From: Corynebacterium sp.
GTDB lineage: Bacteria; Actinomycetota; Actinomycetes; Mycobacteriales; Mycobacteriaceae
DNA length: 64,000 nucleotides
Assembly: GCF_030532965.1 (NCBI RefSeq)
Contig: NZ_JAUNKC010000008.1
Location: forward strand, 1 to 64,000
Reading direction: 5' to 3'
Shown here: positions 1-9,520 of the stretch, one piece after another
Numbering within the stretch: the first letter of the stretch is position 1
Layout: the number at the start of each line of letters is the position of its first letter
Notes under the pieces: generated by a model
What the model saw: the letters and a program-made list of their open reading frames with translations, nothing else
Database searches by the model: none
What the model was told of the DNA's origin: nothing
Position numbers and translations under genes: made by a program

Positions 1-398
1 ACCGCTTTAACCGTTCTACACCTCAACCACCACAAAACCTGGTGAGAAAACCTCACTATGCCCGGTTATAAAGAAAAATTCCCCACCTGAATTCTCCTTC
101 GCTAAAAGCCGCCAATATTCGCGCCTTTAAAATTCACCTTCACCAGTAGATATCGGTTTTGTTCCTATCGTTTTTCAGAATATTTTTTCTTTTGCCCAAT
201 ATTCTTGGGTGGTTATCAAAGGTTCTTCCGGGGTTATACCAGCGTTTTATCACGAGACCGCTATCGTTTTTCTTCGGTTCTACAGGTTGGTTTATGAAGT
301 CCTTCCAGATTGATATTCGAGTATGTAATCAAGCTCAACAGCTTAACCAGAGTTTCGATATGCGCTTGCGTAAAAAGCGCACAAAGGAGTTTTCTCGC
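1..398. other. Non-coding leader before the DUF4956 gene
   Basis: I see no convincing gene here. A TTG-started reading frame at 159 runs in frame into the downstream gene and would add about 80 residues, with a hydrophobic Phe-rich stretch at its start. No ribosome binding site precedes that TTG, whereas a strong one precedes ATG 399. Small hairpins can be drawn: GTGAG/CTCAC near 42-56 and GCGCTT/AAGCGC near 363-380. The promoter of the following three-gene cassette probably lies here, but I cannot place it. Confidence 0.4.
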
Positions 399-1031
399 AT
401 GTCAATGCTACTTATTGCACTAAACGCCGCAGGTATCGTCTCGTTGGTTTTTGCAATTTACTTGCCCCGCCATAAACAACACGATTTGGCGTTCGCCTTA
501 ATCGGCTTGAATGTAGGCGTCCATGTTGTTTGCACTGCGTTGCTCAATACGGATGCTGCATCAAGTCTTGGTTTCGGGCTTGGTCTTTTCGGTGTCCTTT
601 CAATCATTCGACTCCGCAGCGCACAAATTTCCCAACGTGAAGTTGCGTATTATGTTGCGGCTCTAGCTATTGCCCTCATCACTGGTGGTGCAACAACCGA
701 GGCGACAGCAGCCATTCTGGTAGCAGTTGTTCTTGGCGGTATCGCAATCGCAGAATACCTACCTCTGCTACAACCAGTTCACGTGGTGGAAGTTCGGTTT
801 GACACTGCGATGCCTCGCGTTGATGACATCAAAGACGCTGCAAAAACCAAATTTGGTGTCGATCCAGTCGCAGTTTCTATCAGTAAAGTAGACGAGGTTG
901 ATGACCTGACGATCGCTCAACTTACCTATCGCGAAACACCAGCTATACGGTTGCCCAAAACCAATAGCTTTCGCGACGGCGTTACGTCGAAAAGCACAGT
1001 AAACAACCAGCCGGTTGAAGTGGGGATCTGA
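399..1031 (+). CDS. DUF4956 family membrane protein
   Basis: The product has about 210 residues. Its N-terminal half holds about four hydrophobic segments (starting MSMLLIALNAAG, then GLNVGVHVVCTALL, and two more up to residue ~125), followed by a soluble C-terminal domain of about 85 residues. This layout and the next gene match the DUF4956 family, which is habitually encoded beside VTC-domain polyphosphate polymerases. ATG 399 is chosen because AAAGGAG at 383-389 gives ideal spacing; an in-frame TTG at 159 has no such site. The stop overlaps the next ATG by one base, so the two are probably translationally coupled. A role in assembling or exporting a polymer made by the next gene is an inference. 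Confidence 0.75.
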   Translation: MSMLLIALNAAGIVSLVFAIYLPRHKQHDLAFALIGLNVGVHVVCTALLNTDAASSLGFGLGLFGVLSIIRLRSAQISQREVAYYVAALAIALITGGATTEATAAILVAVVLGGIAIAEYLPLLQPVHVVEVRFDTAMPRVDDIKDAAKTKFGVDPVAVSISKVDEVDDLTIAQLTYRETPAIRLPKTNSFRDGVTSKSTVNNQPVEVGI

Positions 1032-1807
1032 TGTCATCTTTAGCCCTACACGACCAGCTTGATTCGTTCGAGGCTGTCAGTTTGGCGGAAATTCTCGAAA
1101 CTGCAGAACTACTCAACCGGGTTGACAGCAAATATTGCATCGCAATCGCGGATCTACCTTCTATTTTGGAACAGCTGGATCCACGCACCCGGGTCTTGGA
1201 GATCAATTCACAACGCCGACACCGATACCATTCCGTGTACTACGACACGCCGGATCACGATAACTACCTAAATTCATTGCGACGTCGGCGGCGCGGTGTA
1301 AAGATTCGGCACCGGTGGTATGTCGACACGGATACTGCATTTTGTGAAATCAAAAAATCGGGGCCACGCCACAGCACCGAAAAGATCCGAATTTCTTGTG
1401 CAGTCGATGACGTTATTGCCGGTACGCTTTCCGACGAAAGCCAATGGTGGATAACGGAAAACACTGGGATACGGGGTTTGACCGCTCAATTGTGGAACAA
1501 CTACAACCGAATCACGCTTTTGCTTCCCAATGGTCAGGGTCGTGCCACGATAGATCTCGATGTTACCTGGCATGACAGGCAGGAATCGGAATTGCAACTG
1601 ATAGACCAAGCAATTATTGAAACAAAAACAACCGATGGTAGGTCGGAGATCAATCGGGTTCTACGCATGTGCGGCTACCGACCTGACGGGGTTTCGAAAT
1701 TCGGTGCGGGAATATCCGCATTAGACCCACAGCTGCCACGAAATCGGTTCCATCGCAGTATCCGACAACATTTCCCGCACTTAACCAGTACCAACCGTAA
1801 AAACTAA
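1031..1807 (+). CDS. VTC domain protein (polyphosphate polymerase-like)
   Basis: This 258-residue protein has the features of the VTC/CYTH-like tunnel fold: an RVDSKYCI segment at residues ~30-37, YHSVYYDTPD at ~66-75, the basic run RRRRRGVKIRHRWY at ~84-97, then EIKKSG at ~106. Basic residues lining the tunnel bind polyphosphate in eukaryotic Vtc4, and the Glu/Lys strand helps bind metal and nucleotide. A C-terminal KFGAGISAL segment also fits the family. It overlaps the DUF4956 gene by one base and its TAA overlaps an ATG at 1807. Expected activity is polyphosphate synthesis from ATP at the membrane. Bacterial members are little studied, so the substrate is inferred. Confidence 0.75.
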   Translation: MSSLALHDQLDSFEAVSLAEILETAELLNRVDSKYCIAIADLPSILEQLDPRTRVLEINSQRRHRYHSVYYDTPDHDNYLNSLRRRRRGVKIRHRWYVDTDTAFCEIKKSGPRHSTEKIRISCAVDDVIAGTLSDESQWWITENTGIRGLTAQLWNNYNRITLLLPNGQGRATIDLDVTWHDRQESELQLIDQAIIETKTTDGRSEINRVLRMCGYRPDGVSKFGAGISALDPQLPRNRFHRSIRQHFPHLTSTNRKN

Positions 1808-1818
1808 TGGAGTTCACC

Positions 1819-3534
1819 ATGAATGCATTAAAACGAACATTCGCCACAGCTTGTGCTGTTACGCTACTCAGCGCCTGTTCAGCCCCCGCAACGCCAGATC
1901 TGGTCTCTACCAATTCAACACAGCAATCCGCGAGCCAGATAGCTGGCGTGGCAGACACAGCAACTCTACGTTCAATAACGTCCGATTCTCGTTCGGAGAA
2001 CAATCTGAGCGCACCAAGCAATAGTGACGAGCTGCGCGCAGGGTTAACAAATAAGGATCTACCTGCAAACAATGTCATCACAGAAGCCGGTATTTACCAA
2101 CTATCGGGCGAGCTTAAATCGGGCTTGACCATTTCTGCTCCTGAAGATGCCGTCATTGTGTTGGAGCTCAACAACGCGAGCTTGTCATCGGAAGAGTCCG
2201 CAGGTTTAACTGTGACACAGGCGAAAACCGTTTTGCTGGACCTCACCGGTGAAAACTCGGTGACCGGTGCATCAACGATGACGACTGACGATGACGTAAA
2301 CGCCGCGATCCATTCAGCAGCAGATATCGCCATCGACGGTACCGGGACATTGAAGGTCACATCGGAAAAGGCAGACGGTATCAACACCTCTGGCGGGTTT
2401 ACTTTCTTTGATGGAAATCTTGAAATCCAAGCTGGCGACGACGGAATACGGGCTAAGGATTTTGCTCAAATCACCGGCGGTACCGTCGCCATAACTTCGG
2501 GTGGCGATGGAATTAAGTCGGACAACGAAGAAAATGAGGCACGGGGAGTCGTCGATATTAGCGGTGGCGATATATCCATCACTAGTGTTGCGGATGCTAT
2601 CGACGCGGCCACAGACATCATTCTCAGTGGCGGTACCTTAGAATTAAAGACCACCGGGACAGATTCGAGCCCGCACGCGTTGAAAGCAGGAACTGTCGTT
2701 GTTATCGATGGGGCACAGGTAACAGCAGAATCAGCAGCTGACGGTATCAACTCCGATGGAAACATCTACATGGTTGATGGAAACATTACGGTCACGGCGT
2801 TAGACGATGGGCTTAATGCAGTGCGCGATCTTAAGATTTTGGGCGGAACCGTTACCGTGACAGATTCCGTCGAAGCAATCGAAGCTCTCACAGTCACGAT
2901 TAATGGCGGTGACATCACGCTTCATTCCAGCGATGATGGCATAAATGCCTCCATTGATGATTCGATCGCTTCAGAAAATCCACGTCCTGCAATCTCTATT
3001 TCCGATGGAAACCTCACGGTCTTTGCCGACGCTGACGGTATTGACTCGAATGGCGAGTTTACAATCACCGGTGGTAACACGACTGTCATCGGACCGCAAA
3101 CCCACGACAACGGTGCGTTTGATGTCGATGGAGCATTTTCAGTCACCGGTGGAACCTTAATCGGAATTGGAAACGGCGGAATGCCTCGGACCCCAGATGA
3201 TGGACAAGGATGGATTCAACAGTCGATTTCCGTCGCGAAAGATGGAACAGTCATCGTCCGAGATTCCGAACAAGCACCAATCGTCAACTTCACCGCAGAA
3301 ACCGATGCGACCTCACTATTTGTTTCAGCACCAACAATTGAGACTGGCAAAACCTACGAGATCGAGGCTGATGGCGAAACATACTCAACAACCGCAGGTG
3401 AGGCAACCGGTATGGGGATGGGACCACAGGGCAGCGGTCAGCCGCCCATGGGGCAACCGATGATGGAACCGCCAACAGGAAATATTCCTCCCGGTGTTAT
3501 GAATGATCAGCGTCAGACTGCACAATCATCATGA
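1819..3534 (+). CDS. Cthe_2159-like carbohydrate-binding lipoprotein
   Basis: About 571 residues. The N-terminus is a lipoprotein signal with lipobox LSAC, so the protein should be anchored to the outer face of the cytoplasmic membrane. The body consists of repeated strands with DGI/DGIN and GG(D/T/N) turns (DDGIRAKD, GDGIKSDN, ADGINSDG, DDGLNAVR, DDGINASI, ADGIDSNG), the signature of a right-handed beta-helix. This matches the Cthe_2159/DUF4353 family, whose founder binds cellulose and acidic sugars. The last ~40 residues are rich in Gly, Met, Pro and Gln. GGAG at 1809-1812 favours ATG 1819 over the ATG at 1807. Position as third gene of the cassette suggests an exported partner of the polymerase; its ligand is unknown. 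Confidence 0.72.
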   Translation: MNALKRTFATACAVTLLSACSAPATPDLVSTNSTQQSASQIAGVADTATLRSITSDSRSENNLSAPSNSDELRAGLTNKDLPANNVITEAGIYQLSGELKSGLTISAPEDAVIVLELNNASLSSEESAGLTVTQAKTVLLDLTGENSVTGASTMTTDDDVNAAIHSAADIAIDGTGTLKVTSEKADGINTSGGFTFFDGNLEIQAGDDGIRAKDFAQITGGTVAITSGGDGIKSDNEENEARGVVDISGGDISITSVADAIDAATDIILSGGTLELKTTGTDSSPHALKAGTVVVIDGAQVTAESAADGINSDGNIYMVDGNITVTALDDGLNAVRDLKILGGTVTVTDSVEAIEALTVTINGGDITLHSSDDGINASIDDSIASENPRPAISISDGNLTVFADADGIDSNGEFTITGGNTTVIGPQTHDNGAFDVDGAFSVTGGTLIGIGNGGMPRTPDDGQGWIQQSISVAKDGTVIVRDSEQAPIVNFTAETDATSLFVSAPTIETGKTYEIEADGETYSTTAGEATGMGMGPQGSGQPPMGQPMMEPPTGNIPPGVMNDQRQTAQSS

Positions 3535-3620
3535 GAAATGTAGGGGCTACCAAAGTCAGGGGGATTACCTTGACCCCTTTGTCCCCGCAACATACATGGT
3601 GACCGATTGAAACACTCATT

Positions 3621-3654
3621 AAAAAAGGACCCAACCAATATGGTCTGGGTCCTT
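3621..3654 (-). terminator. Intrinsic terminator of tRNA-Leu
   Basis: The arms AAGGACCCA (3625-3633) and TGGGTCCTT (3646-3654) form a 9-bp stem. On the minus strand it is followed by a run of six T, so it ends transcription of the tRNA-Leu gene. Confidence 0.8.
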
Positions 3655-3675
3655 CATTACTGTCTCAACACAGTG

Positions 3676-3761
3676 TGCCCGAGGGGGGACTTGAACCCCC
3701 ACGTCCGTTAGTAGGACACTAGCACCTCAAGCTAGCGCGTCTGCCATTCCGCCACCCGGGC
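3676..3761 (-). tRNA. tRNA-Leu (anticodon GAG)
   Basis: The minus strand folds into a class II tRNA of 86 nt. The acceptor arm is GCCCGGG/CTCGGGC with discriminator A, the T-arm is GGGGG-TTCAAGT-CCCCC, and a long variable arm is present, as in tRNA-Leu. The anticodon stem GCTAG/CTAGT-type arm presents the loop CTTGAGG, giving anticodon GAG. The CCA end is not encoded. A strong terminator follows on the same strand. Confidence 0.92.
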
Positions 3762-3899
3762 TTTGGGTTTTGTTTTCAGCTGTGTCAGCTGGGCACTCGC
3801 TACACTTTAGGACACCGCCTTGTTTTACGCAAATCCCCAGTGTAAGCGAATTTTTGCCTGTGGCGATTTATCATTGGAATTGCTATTGTGTGAAGAATT

Positions 3900-5516
3900 A
3901 TGGCCTCGAAAACTCCTTTTAGCTTGCGGCGTCTCCCAACCTGGTCGTGGTTTGCACCGGCGACTCCACCACGTAACTCAGCAACAACTCAGGCGGACCG
4001 AGTCGAGAAATGGACGTCTGGAAAACGCGTGGCCTTGAGCTTGCTGTTTGCATACCCCAAGGTTACGTTGCTGCAGGTTCTTGTGGTCTGCATAAGTTCA
4101 GGCATTGGCGCTTTTAGCGCCGTGGTTATTGGAAAGATTGTCGATTCAGCATTCGAAACCGGTTCCGCGGCCCAAATTGCGTTTCCGTTAATCGGGTTGA
4201 TCGTGATTATGGCTACCCAGATTATTGGTGAAACTACCTCCGATGGTTTTGTGGATGTGGGTGTCGCCCGCGTAATCCACGAGGTGAGGCTATTCCTTAC
4301 CGAACGGTTGCTGCGATCACCTGGGTTGAACCAGAGTCCTGGAATGATTCTCAGTACCGTAGACACTGACGTTTCAACTTGTGCAGAAGTCCGACAGATC
4401 TTATCGTTCCCGGTAATAATGATCTCTTACGTCATTGGTGCCGCGGTGGCATTGGCACCGATGTCACTGGTGATTGGCTTGTTTCTACCAATAGGCGCCT
4501 TATTGGTGGCTGCGGTCGCTGCGCTTACCGCGAAACCAGTAACCCGGGTATCGGCTGCGCGTCGACAAGCAGAAGCTGCGTTAACGGGACTGGCGACGGA
4601 CGTGGCTCAGGGATCACGCGTGGTCAAAGGGCTTGGAGCAGTGGCTACGACTCAAGACCGATTCAATGCCTCGAGCGACACCGTTTTAGCAAAAATGGTG
4701 ACAGATGTTCGGGTATCAGTTTCCTTGGATTTCGTGCGCCAATTCGTCCCAGCGATCTTGGGTTTACTCACGATCGGATATGCGGCAATGCTTGCCTATA
4801 ACGGGACGCTAGCACCTGGCGAGTTTCTGTCCATCGCGTTGCTTGCGCCGCCCGCGTTGCAGCATTTAGGTTATTCGCTCAGCATGATGACTAGTACCTG
4901 GGCCCGCGCGGTTGCGGCAGGGGATAGGATTAGTACACTTCTGGCGGAATTAAACTCCAGCACTCAGGAACAACTATCAGAATCGGATAGCGAAAAAGCT
5001 GCGGATTTAGTACGGGAATTAGAACAATCACCCGGCTTACATGTGTGGGCGCTGACCCCGGAAAACTATAAAAACTATCATTTGCTCGCGGCCGCTGATG
5101 GTGTCTTGGCCGCCCCACACGTCGTGAGTATTTTTGAAGGAACGCTAGCAGAAAATGTTAATCCGTTGGGCGATATTCCACTTAAGGACGTATTAACCGC
5201 ATTGGACGCAGCAGCTTGCGGGGATATCATTTCCCGCCTTGGTGGCATCCAAGAAGACGGCAGCTTGCCCACAACTCCACTCGGCGAAGCTGGATTGAAT
5301 CTGTCTGGTGGGCAACGCCAACGCGTTGCGCTCGCGCGGGCATTGGCGCGAAACCCACGTATTTTGCTTTTCGACGAACCCGCGACCGGTTTGGACGCAG
5401 TGACATTGGACGCGGTGGTTCAGGCAATTAAAGAACAACGCTCAGATCAGGTGACGGTCATCATGAGCGGACGTAAGACGTGGCACCGAGCAGCACAGGA
5501 AGGAAATCGCAGATGA
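3900..5516 (+). CDS. ABC exporter subunit A, degenerate ATPase lacking Walker A
   Basis: A 538-residue half-transporter with an exporter-type membrane domain (residues ~45-340) and a shortened ATPase domain. The ATPase part keeps a signature motif, [15 protein letters not shown] (~468), and Walker B, ILLFDEP (~487). I find no Walker A (GxxGxGKS/T): fewer than ~60 residues separate the last membrane helix from the Q-loop-like [11 protein letters not shown] (~408), about half the usual distance. The switch His also looks lost (VIMSGRK where HR is expected). The next gene has the reciprocal pattern, so the pair should form a heterodimer with one consensus ATP site. The substrate is unknown; drug, lipid or siderophore export are possible. 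Confidence 0.8.
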   Translation: MASKTPFSLRRLPTWSWFAPATPPRNSATTQADRVEKWTSGKRVALSLLFAYPKVTLLQVLVVCISSGIGAFSAVVIGKIVDSAFETGSAAQIAFPLIGLIVIMATQIIGETTSDGFVDVGVARVIHEVRLFLTERLLRSPGLNQSPGMILSTVDTDVSTCAEVRQILSFPVIMISYVIGAAVALAPMSLVIGLFLPIGALLVAAVAALTAKPVTRVSAARRQAEAALTGLATDVAQGSRVVKGLGAVATTQDRFNASSDTVLAKMVTDVRVSVSLDFVRQFVPAILGLLTIGYAAMLAYNGTLAPGEFLSIALLAPPALQHLGYSLSMMTSTWARAVAAGDRISTLLAELNSSTQEQLSESDSEKAADLVRELEQSPGLHVWALTPENYKNYHLLAAADGVLAAPHVVSIFEGTLAENVNPLGDIPLKDVLTALDAAACGDIISRLGGIQEDGSLPTTPLGEAGLNLSGGQRQRVALARALARNPRILLFDEPATGLDAVTLDAVVQAIKEQRSDQVTVIMSGRKTWHRAAQEGNRR

Positions 5517-7318
5517 AATCGTTTTCAGCAGATGCTGTTTCTCCGGCGGGGGTTAAAGAGACCCTTCGGTATTTTGCGCAGCTTCCGAATGCTATGAACC
5601 GTCGGTGGTGGTTGTCGATTTTTGCCCTGGTGAGCATCTATCTGGTGTTTTACATCTTGGAGTCAACGGTCCTCGGCTACTTCGTTGACGCACTCTCCGG
5701 CACGTCATTACCAGTGGTGGGTGTTGGAAAATCGGCGATTATTGCTTTGGTTGGGATCGTCGCCGCATGCACGGTTTTCAATTCCGTATTGAAATCACTA
5801 ATTAACTACCGCATTGATTTAAAACTTCGGTTTGCCAGCATTGACCTCAAACGTGCCTGCTTGAATTCGACGTTGCAGTCACCAATTCCGGACATAATGA
5901 AGCTAGGCACCGGCAACGTCATCTCCCGCATGACCAAGGATATTGATAAACCTATTACTACCTTTAGCCATATTGGCATGCGGGTGTTAGTCACGGCGTT
6001 TATCTTTCCGTTCACCGCTATATCAGTCATCCTCATCGATTTCCGGTTTAGCTTGGTCTTGATCGCTGTTCTCGCGGTGATTACTCCTATCGCTCGCCGG
6101 TGGATCTTAGCATTGCCAGAGGTTACCAATACCGTATCGGCCAATGAAGCACGTCGAAATTCGCTGGTACTAGATACTCTCCGGGGCCTGGAAACCATCC
6201 GAGCTTTCTCTGTTGGGCAGTGGGCACTTGATCGAATGAACGCAACCAGTTGGCGGGCGTTGCAAGCCGAAGCTGATAGGTTACCGCACATCACCAGATT
6301 GCTGTTTCTTGCTCAGACAGCCTTCGGTCTATGGTTATTGGGAACTCTGGGACTTGGCATTTGGTTGGTTTCATCGGGCGAAATATCGCCTGGAGCGGCG
6401 TCAGCAGCTGTTTTTCTCGTGGTGCGTGCCGAAGTCCAAGTATTTAACGCGATGTTCTTTGCCGGTGATATCCAAGAAGGGTTAACCCGACTCGGGCGTG
6501 CCGTGGCATTGGCCACGATGGCGGAAGCGAAAAATGATTCTCTTGTACCTGACTTGATAGCACCGGTAGATGTGACGATTAAGAATTTAAGCTATAGCTA
6601 TCCCGATACCGTAACGCCGGTCATTCCTGATCTCTCGCTCACGCTGCAAGCAGGAACCACGACAGCATTGGTTGGAGCATCAGGAGCGGGTAAGTCGACC
6701 TTAGCTTCGCTGATCACGGGACTGCTGCACCCAACCGGCGGAACCATAGCGGTCGGTGATGTGGATCTTCAAACGGTTTCTGATGTGTGGACGGCGCGAA
6801 ACGTAACGCTCATTAGCCAGGAAGTGCACGTGTTCTCTGGAACACTGCGGGATGATCTTCTCATGGCGAATACTCAAGCAACAGACGATGAGCTTCATGC
6901 CGCACTAGAAATGGTGGGGCTTGCTAAAGACTCTGTGAGCTTCAATAGGTCTTTTCCCCTTGGACTAGACACCGAAGTTGGTGCGGGTGCAGAACCGCTG
7001 AATCCGGAGGTGCAACAACAAATAGCATTGGCACGGGTAGCGTTACGCCAACCGCACGTGCTGATTCTTGACGAACCTACGTCTGAAGCAGGTAGCGAGT
7101 ACGCGGAATTAATTGAAGCTGCGGCACAGAAAGTCACCGAATCACGGACGGCCTTGGTTGTGGCGCACCGGCTAGACCAAGCCGTAGTCGCCGACCGGAT
7201 TATTCTGATGGACCAGGGTGTCATTTTAGAGGACGGCACACACGAGGAATTGCTTGCCCAGGAGGGGAGATATGCGCAACTTTTCGCGCGTTGGAGTGGC
7301 CATAGTCACAAGAACTAA
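5513..7318 (+). CDS. ABC exporter subunit B, degenerate signature motif
   Basis: About 601 residues from ATG 5513, which overlaps the previous stop (ATGA) and follows the ribosome site AGGAAGGAA; the longer frame from 5480 lacks support. An exporter membrane domain occupies residues ~20-330. The ATPase has Walker [11 protein letters not shown] (~386), a Q-loop region [17 protein letters not shown], Walker B VLILDEPT with the catalytic Glu, and the switch His (VVAHRLD). The LSGGQ signature is replaced by LNPEVQQQ (~495). It therefore supplies the nucleotide-binding half of a site whose signature must come from the preceding subunit. A one-site heterodimeric exporter is the likely assembly. Confidence 0.85.
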   Translation: MKSFSADAVSPAGVKETLRYFAQLPNAMNRRWWLSIFALVSIYLVFYILESTVLGYFVDALSGTSLPVVGVGKSAIIALVGIVAACTVFNSVLKSLINYRIDLKLRFASIDLKRACLNSTLQSPIPDIMKLGTGNVISRMTKDIDKPITTFSHIGMRVLVTAFIFPFTAISVILIDFRFSLVLIAVLAVITPIARRWILALPEVTNTVSANEARRNSLVLDTLRGLETIRAFSVGQWALDRMNATSWRALQAEADRLPHITRLLFLAQTAFGLWLLGTLGLGIWLVSSGEISPGAASAAVFLVVRAEVQVFNAMFFAGDIQEGLTRLGRAVALATMAEAKNDSLVPDLIAPVDVTIKNLSYSYPDTVTPVIPDLSLTLQAGTTTALVGASGAGKSTLASLITGLLHPTGGTIAVGDVDLQTVSDVWTARNVTLISQEVHVFSGTLRDDLLMANTQATDDELHAALEMVGLAKDSVSFNRSFPLGLDTEVGAGAEPLNPEVQQQIALARVALRQPHVLILDEPTSEAGSEYAELIEAAAQKVTESRTALVVAHRLDQAVVADRIILMDQGVILEDGTHEELLAQEGRYAQLFARWSGHSHKN

Positions 7319-7333
7319 GGTAAGAATGAATTC

Positions 7334-7879
7334 ATGACGACTTACGCTAATGATCCTCGATTTCCCGGGCCAGATCCCTATGCGGCCTTGAAAAACTTGC
7401 CAACATTTCCCTTGCATTCCGACGATTTTGAAAGCGGCGATAAACTCGACGAAAAGCACGCCGCGCCCTCCAATATTTCGCCACATCTTGCGTGGTCTGC
7501 ACTTCCTGAAGGAACCAAATCCATCGCAATCACGTGTTTCGATCCAGATGCACCAACGGCCTCTGGCTTTTGGCACTGGGCAGCCTTTAATATTCCGGTA
7601 TCGGTTACGGAGTTACCAACTGGTGCAGGCAAAGCCGATGAGAAGCTCCTGGGACTTGATGAGGTTGTGACTCTGGGCTGTGATGCGCAGCTAAAGGGTT
7701 ATTACGGTCCACAGCCACCAGCGGGCCATGGTCCGCACCGCTACCTGTTTGCGGTACACGCAGTGGACGTCGAAAAGCTCGATATTCCGGAAACCGCTAC
7801 GGCGACGGTTCTCGGGTTCAATCTGTATTTCCACTCACTTGCTCGCTCGATCATTTGGGGCTGGTACCAGAATGACTAA
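7334..7879 (+). CDS. YbhB/YbcL (PEBP) family protein
   Basis: This 181-residue cytoplasmic protein has the phosphatidylethanolamine-binding-protein fold: CFDPDAP at residues ~77-83, FWHWAAFNIP at ~88-97 and GPHRYLFAVHAVD near 133-145. The DPDAP and GPHRY blocks line the small anion-binding pocket. M. tuberculosis Rv2140c is the related protein, also next to pyrD, so the neighbourhood is conserved. It starts 15 bp after the ABC pair. Function in bacteria is poorly defined; Raf-kinase-inhibitor-like naming comes from homology only. Confidence 0.9.
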   Translation: MTTYANDPRFPGPDPYAALKNLPTFPLHSDDFESGDKLDEKHAAPSNISPHLAWSALPEGTKSIAITCFDPDAPTASGFWHWAAFNIPVSVTELPTGAGKADEKLLGLDEVVTLGCDAQLKGYYGPQPPAGHGPHRYLFAVHAVDVEKLDIPETATATVLGFNLYFHSLARSIIWGWYQND

Positions 7880-8252
7880 AGACGCCACCGTCACTATTCC
7901 CGTACCCATTCGTGTCGGTGGTGCGTTCATGGCAGTCGCTATTGTGCTTGCCATTTTCACTGCGGTGGAGGTAATAACCAACGGTTGGATGACACCGTTT
8001 GAGGTAACTCCTCGGTTTTTAGCAATCGTTATTGCTGGTGCGGTTCTTGGGGCGTTTGCGACCATCAACCGGAATCAAAAAGCAAGCATTGTTCAGGTGG
8101 TTGCGCTCACGACGGCTCTGATTCTGGTGGTTGGTGGCCGGTTCTTACCGCACACGGTGCTTATGGTATGGGATCAGTTTTGGCTTCCTGCCTACGCACT
8201 GTTGGCTTTTGCTTGTTCCCTTGCCATCCGCCGGGCAGTAACTCCAAAATAA
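7872..8252 (+). CDS. Small membrane protein, 4 helices
   Basis: The 126-residue product starts at ATG 7872, overlapping the PEBP gene by 8 bases, so coupling is likely; a longer frame from 7728 is an overlap artefact. It contains about four hydrophobic helices (residues ~14-35, 45-63, 72-90 and 98-119) and ends in the basic tail RRAVTPK. I do not recognise a named family; a conserved actinobacterial hypothetical adjoining pyrD is likely. A bidirectional terminator follows. Confidence 0.75.
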   Translation: MTKDATVTIPVPIRVGGAFMAVAIVLAIFTAVEVITNGWMTPFEVTPRFLAIVIAGAVLGAFATINRNQKASIVQVVALTTALILVVGGRFLPHTVLMVWDQFWLPAYALLAFACSLAIRRAVTPK

Positions 8253-8290
8253 GACGTTTGGGATCACAATCAATACTCCACTGCAACAAG

Positions 8291-8340
8291 AAAGCCTGAC
8301 CAAACACTCAACGAAATGCTGAGTTTTGGTCAGGCTTTTT
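8291..8340. terminator. Bidirectional intrinsic terminator
   Basis: A long stem pairs AAAGCCTGACCAAA with TTTTGGTCAGGCTTT, with a further CTCA/TGAG inner helix. T-runs flank it on both strands. It separates the plus-strand membrane gene from minus-strand pyrD and serves both convergent transcripts. Confidence 0.9.
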
Positions 8341-8349
8341 GCATATCTA

Positions 8350-9465
8350 CTAATCCAGCGTCCACGGAAGTTCGCTGCCGATTGCCTCCGCGATGCTGGA
8401 TAGGCCGTGGGCACGCAGCTGTGCCGCTATGCCGAGGTGAATATCTCTAATCCAATCTGGGCCACCGTAAATCAACCCGGTATATCCCTGCAATAATGTT
8501 GCACCCGCTGCGATTCGTTCCCACGCTTGCTGTGGCGTTGAGATTCCGCCGACGCCAATGAGCACAAGTTTTCCGCCAACCCTGGCGTATAGCCGCCGTA
8601 ACACTTCCAACGCACGATCGGCAACAGGCGGACCGGATAATCCGCCTGCACCTATGGCCGCTATTTCCGTTGCAGGAGTAGCCAATCCATCGCGGGAGAT
8701 CGTGGTGTTGGTGGCGACAATCCCGTCAAGGGACAGTTCTTCAGCAAGATCTGCTACCGCATCGACGTCCTCGTCGCTTAAGTCCGGTGCGATTTTGACC
8801 AATACGGGAACTTCGGTCGATTCCTGGACCGCGGCCAAGATCGGACGAAGTGATTCCACCGCCTGGAGATCACGCAACCCAGGGGTATTAGGCGAGGACA
8901 CATTAACCACCAGGTAATCAGCCAAATCACCCAACAGTGAAGCTGAACGGCGGTAGTCAGCCACCGCCTCTTCTGCTGGAACGACCTTTGTTTTACCGAT
9001 ATTGATTCCAACTACGTCGGTAGTGGTACGCCGCCGCAGATTGTGTGCCACCGCTAACGCACCGGCGTTGTTAAACCCCATCCGATTGATAATCGCCTTG
9101 TCCGCAGGCAAGCGGAATAGTCGTGGCGTAGGATTTCCCGGCTGTGGTTGTGCCGTGACCGTCCCAAGCTCAGCGAAGCCAAAGCCAACGGCGCCCCACG
9201 CGTCAGGGGAGTGCCCATTTTTATCGAAACCAGCGGCCAGCCCGAGTGGCCGGGGAAAGTGAACTCCGAAAACTTCCTGGGAAAGAATCGGGTCATCGAC
9301 AACCAGGAGCTTCCGCAGGCTGGAAGCAACAATAGGGGTCTTTTGCAGGCCGCTCATTCCGGTTGCGATGAAACCGTGGATTCGCTCTGGCGGCAGTTTA
9401 AACATTGCTTTGAGCGCAGCACTATATGCCTTGGTGCGTAATGGGTGCTGGTTAGTGAAAGTCAT
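8350..9465 (-). CDS. pyrD: Dihydroorotate dehydrogenase (quinone), class 2
   Basis: PyrD oxidises dihydroorotate to orotate in pyrimidine synthesis, passing electrons to the quinone pool at the membrane. The 371-residue product has the class 2 layout: an N-terminal helical extension (residues ~10-45), then the FMN barrel with [21 protein letters not shown], and the catalytic Ser loop [14 protein letters not shown]. Phosphate-binding GVGGI and [10 protein letters not shown] segments lie near the end. ATG 9465 is preceded by AAAGGTTG; a 17-residue longer frame from 9516 lacks such a site. Its position beside the LppL-like and PEBP genes matches M. tuberculosis. Confidence 0.95.
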   Translation of the reverse strand: MTFTNQHPLRTKAYSAALKAMFKLPPERIHGFIATGMSGLQKTPIVASSLRKLLVVDDPILSQEVFGVHFPRPLGLAAGFDKNGHSPDAWGAVGFGFAELGTVTAQPQPGNPTPRLFRLPADKAIINRMGFNNAGALAVAHNLRRRTTTDVVGINIGKTKVVPAEEAVADYRRSASLLGDLADYLVVNVSSPNTPGLRDLQAVESLRPILAAVQESTEVPVLVKIAPDLSDEDVDAVADLAEELSLDGIVATNTTISRDGLATPATEIAAIGAGGLSGPPVADRALEVLRRLYARVGGKLVLIGVGGISTPQQAWERIAAGATLLQGYTGLIYGGPDWIRDIHLGIAAQLRAHGLSSIAEAIGSELPWTLD

Positions 9466-9520
9466 AATCAACCTTTGATCGAAACAAAATTGGTACGTTA
9501 TGTAACCCGAAAACAACTAG

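Noticed and set aside
159..398. N-terminal extension of the DUF4956 gene from TTG 159
   Set aside because: ATG 399 has an optimal ribosome site and gives the usual family length; the extension lacks a start signal.
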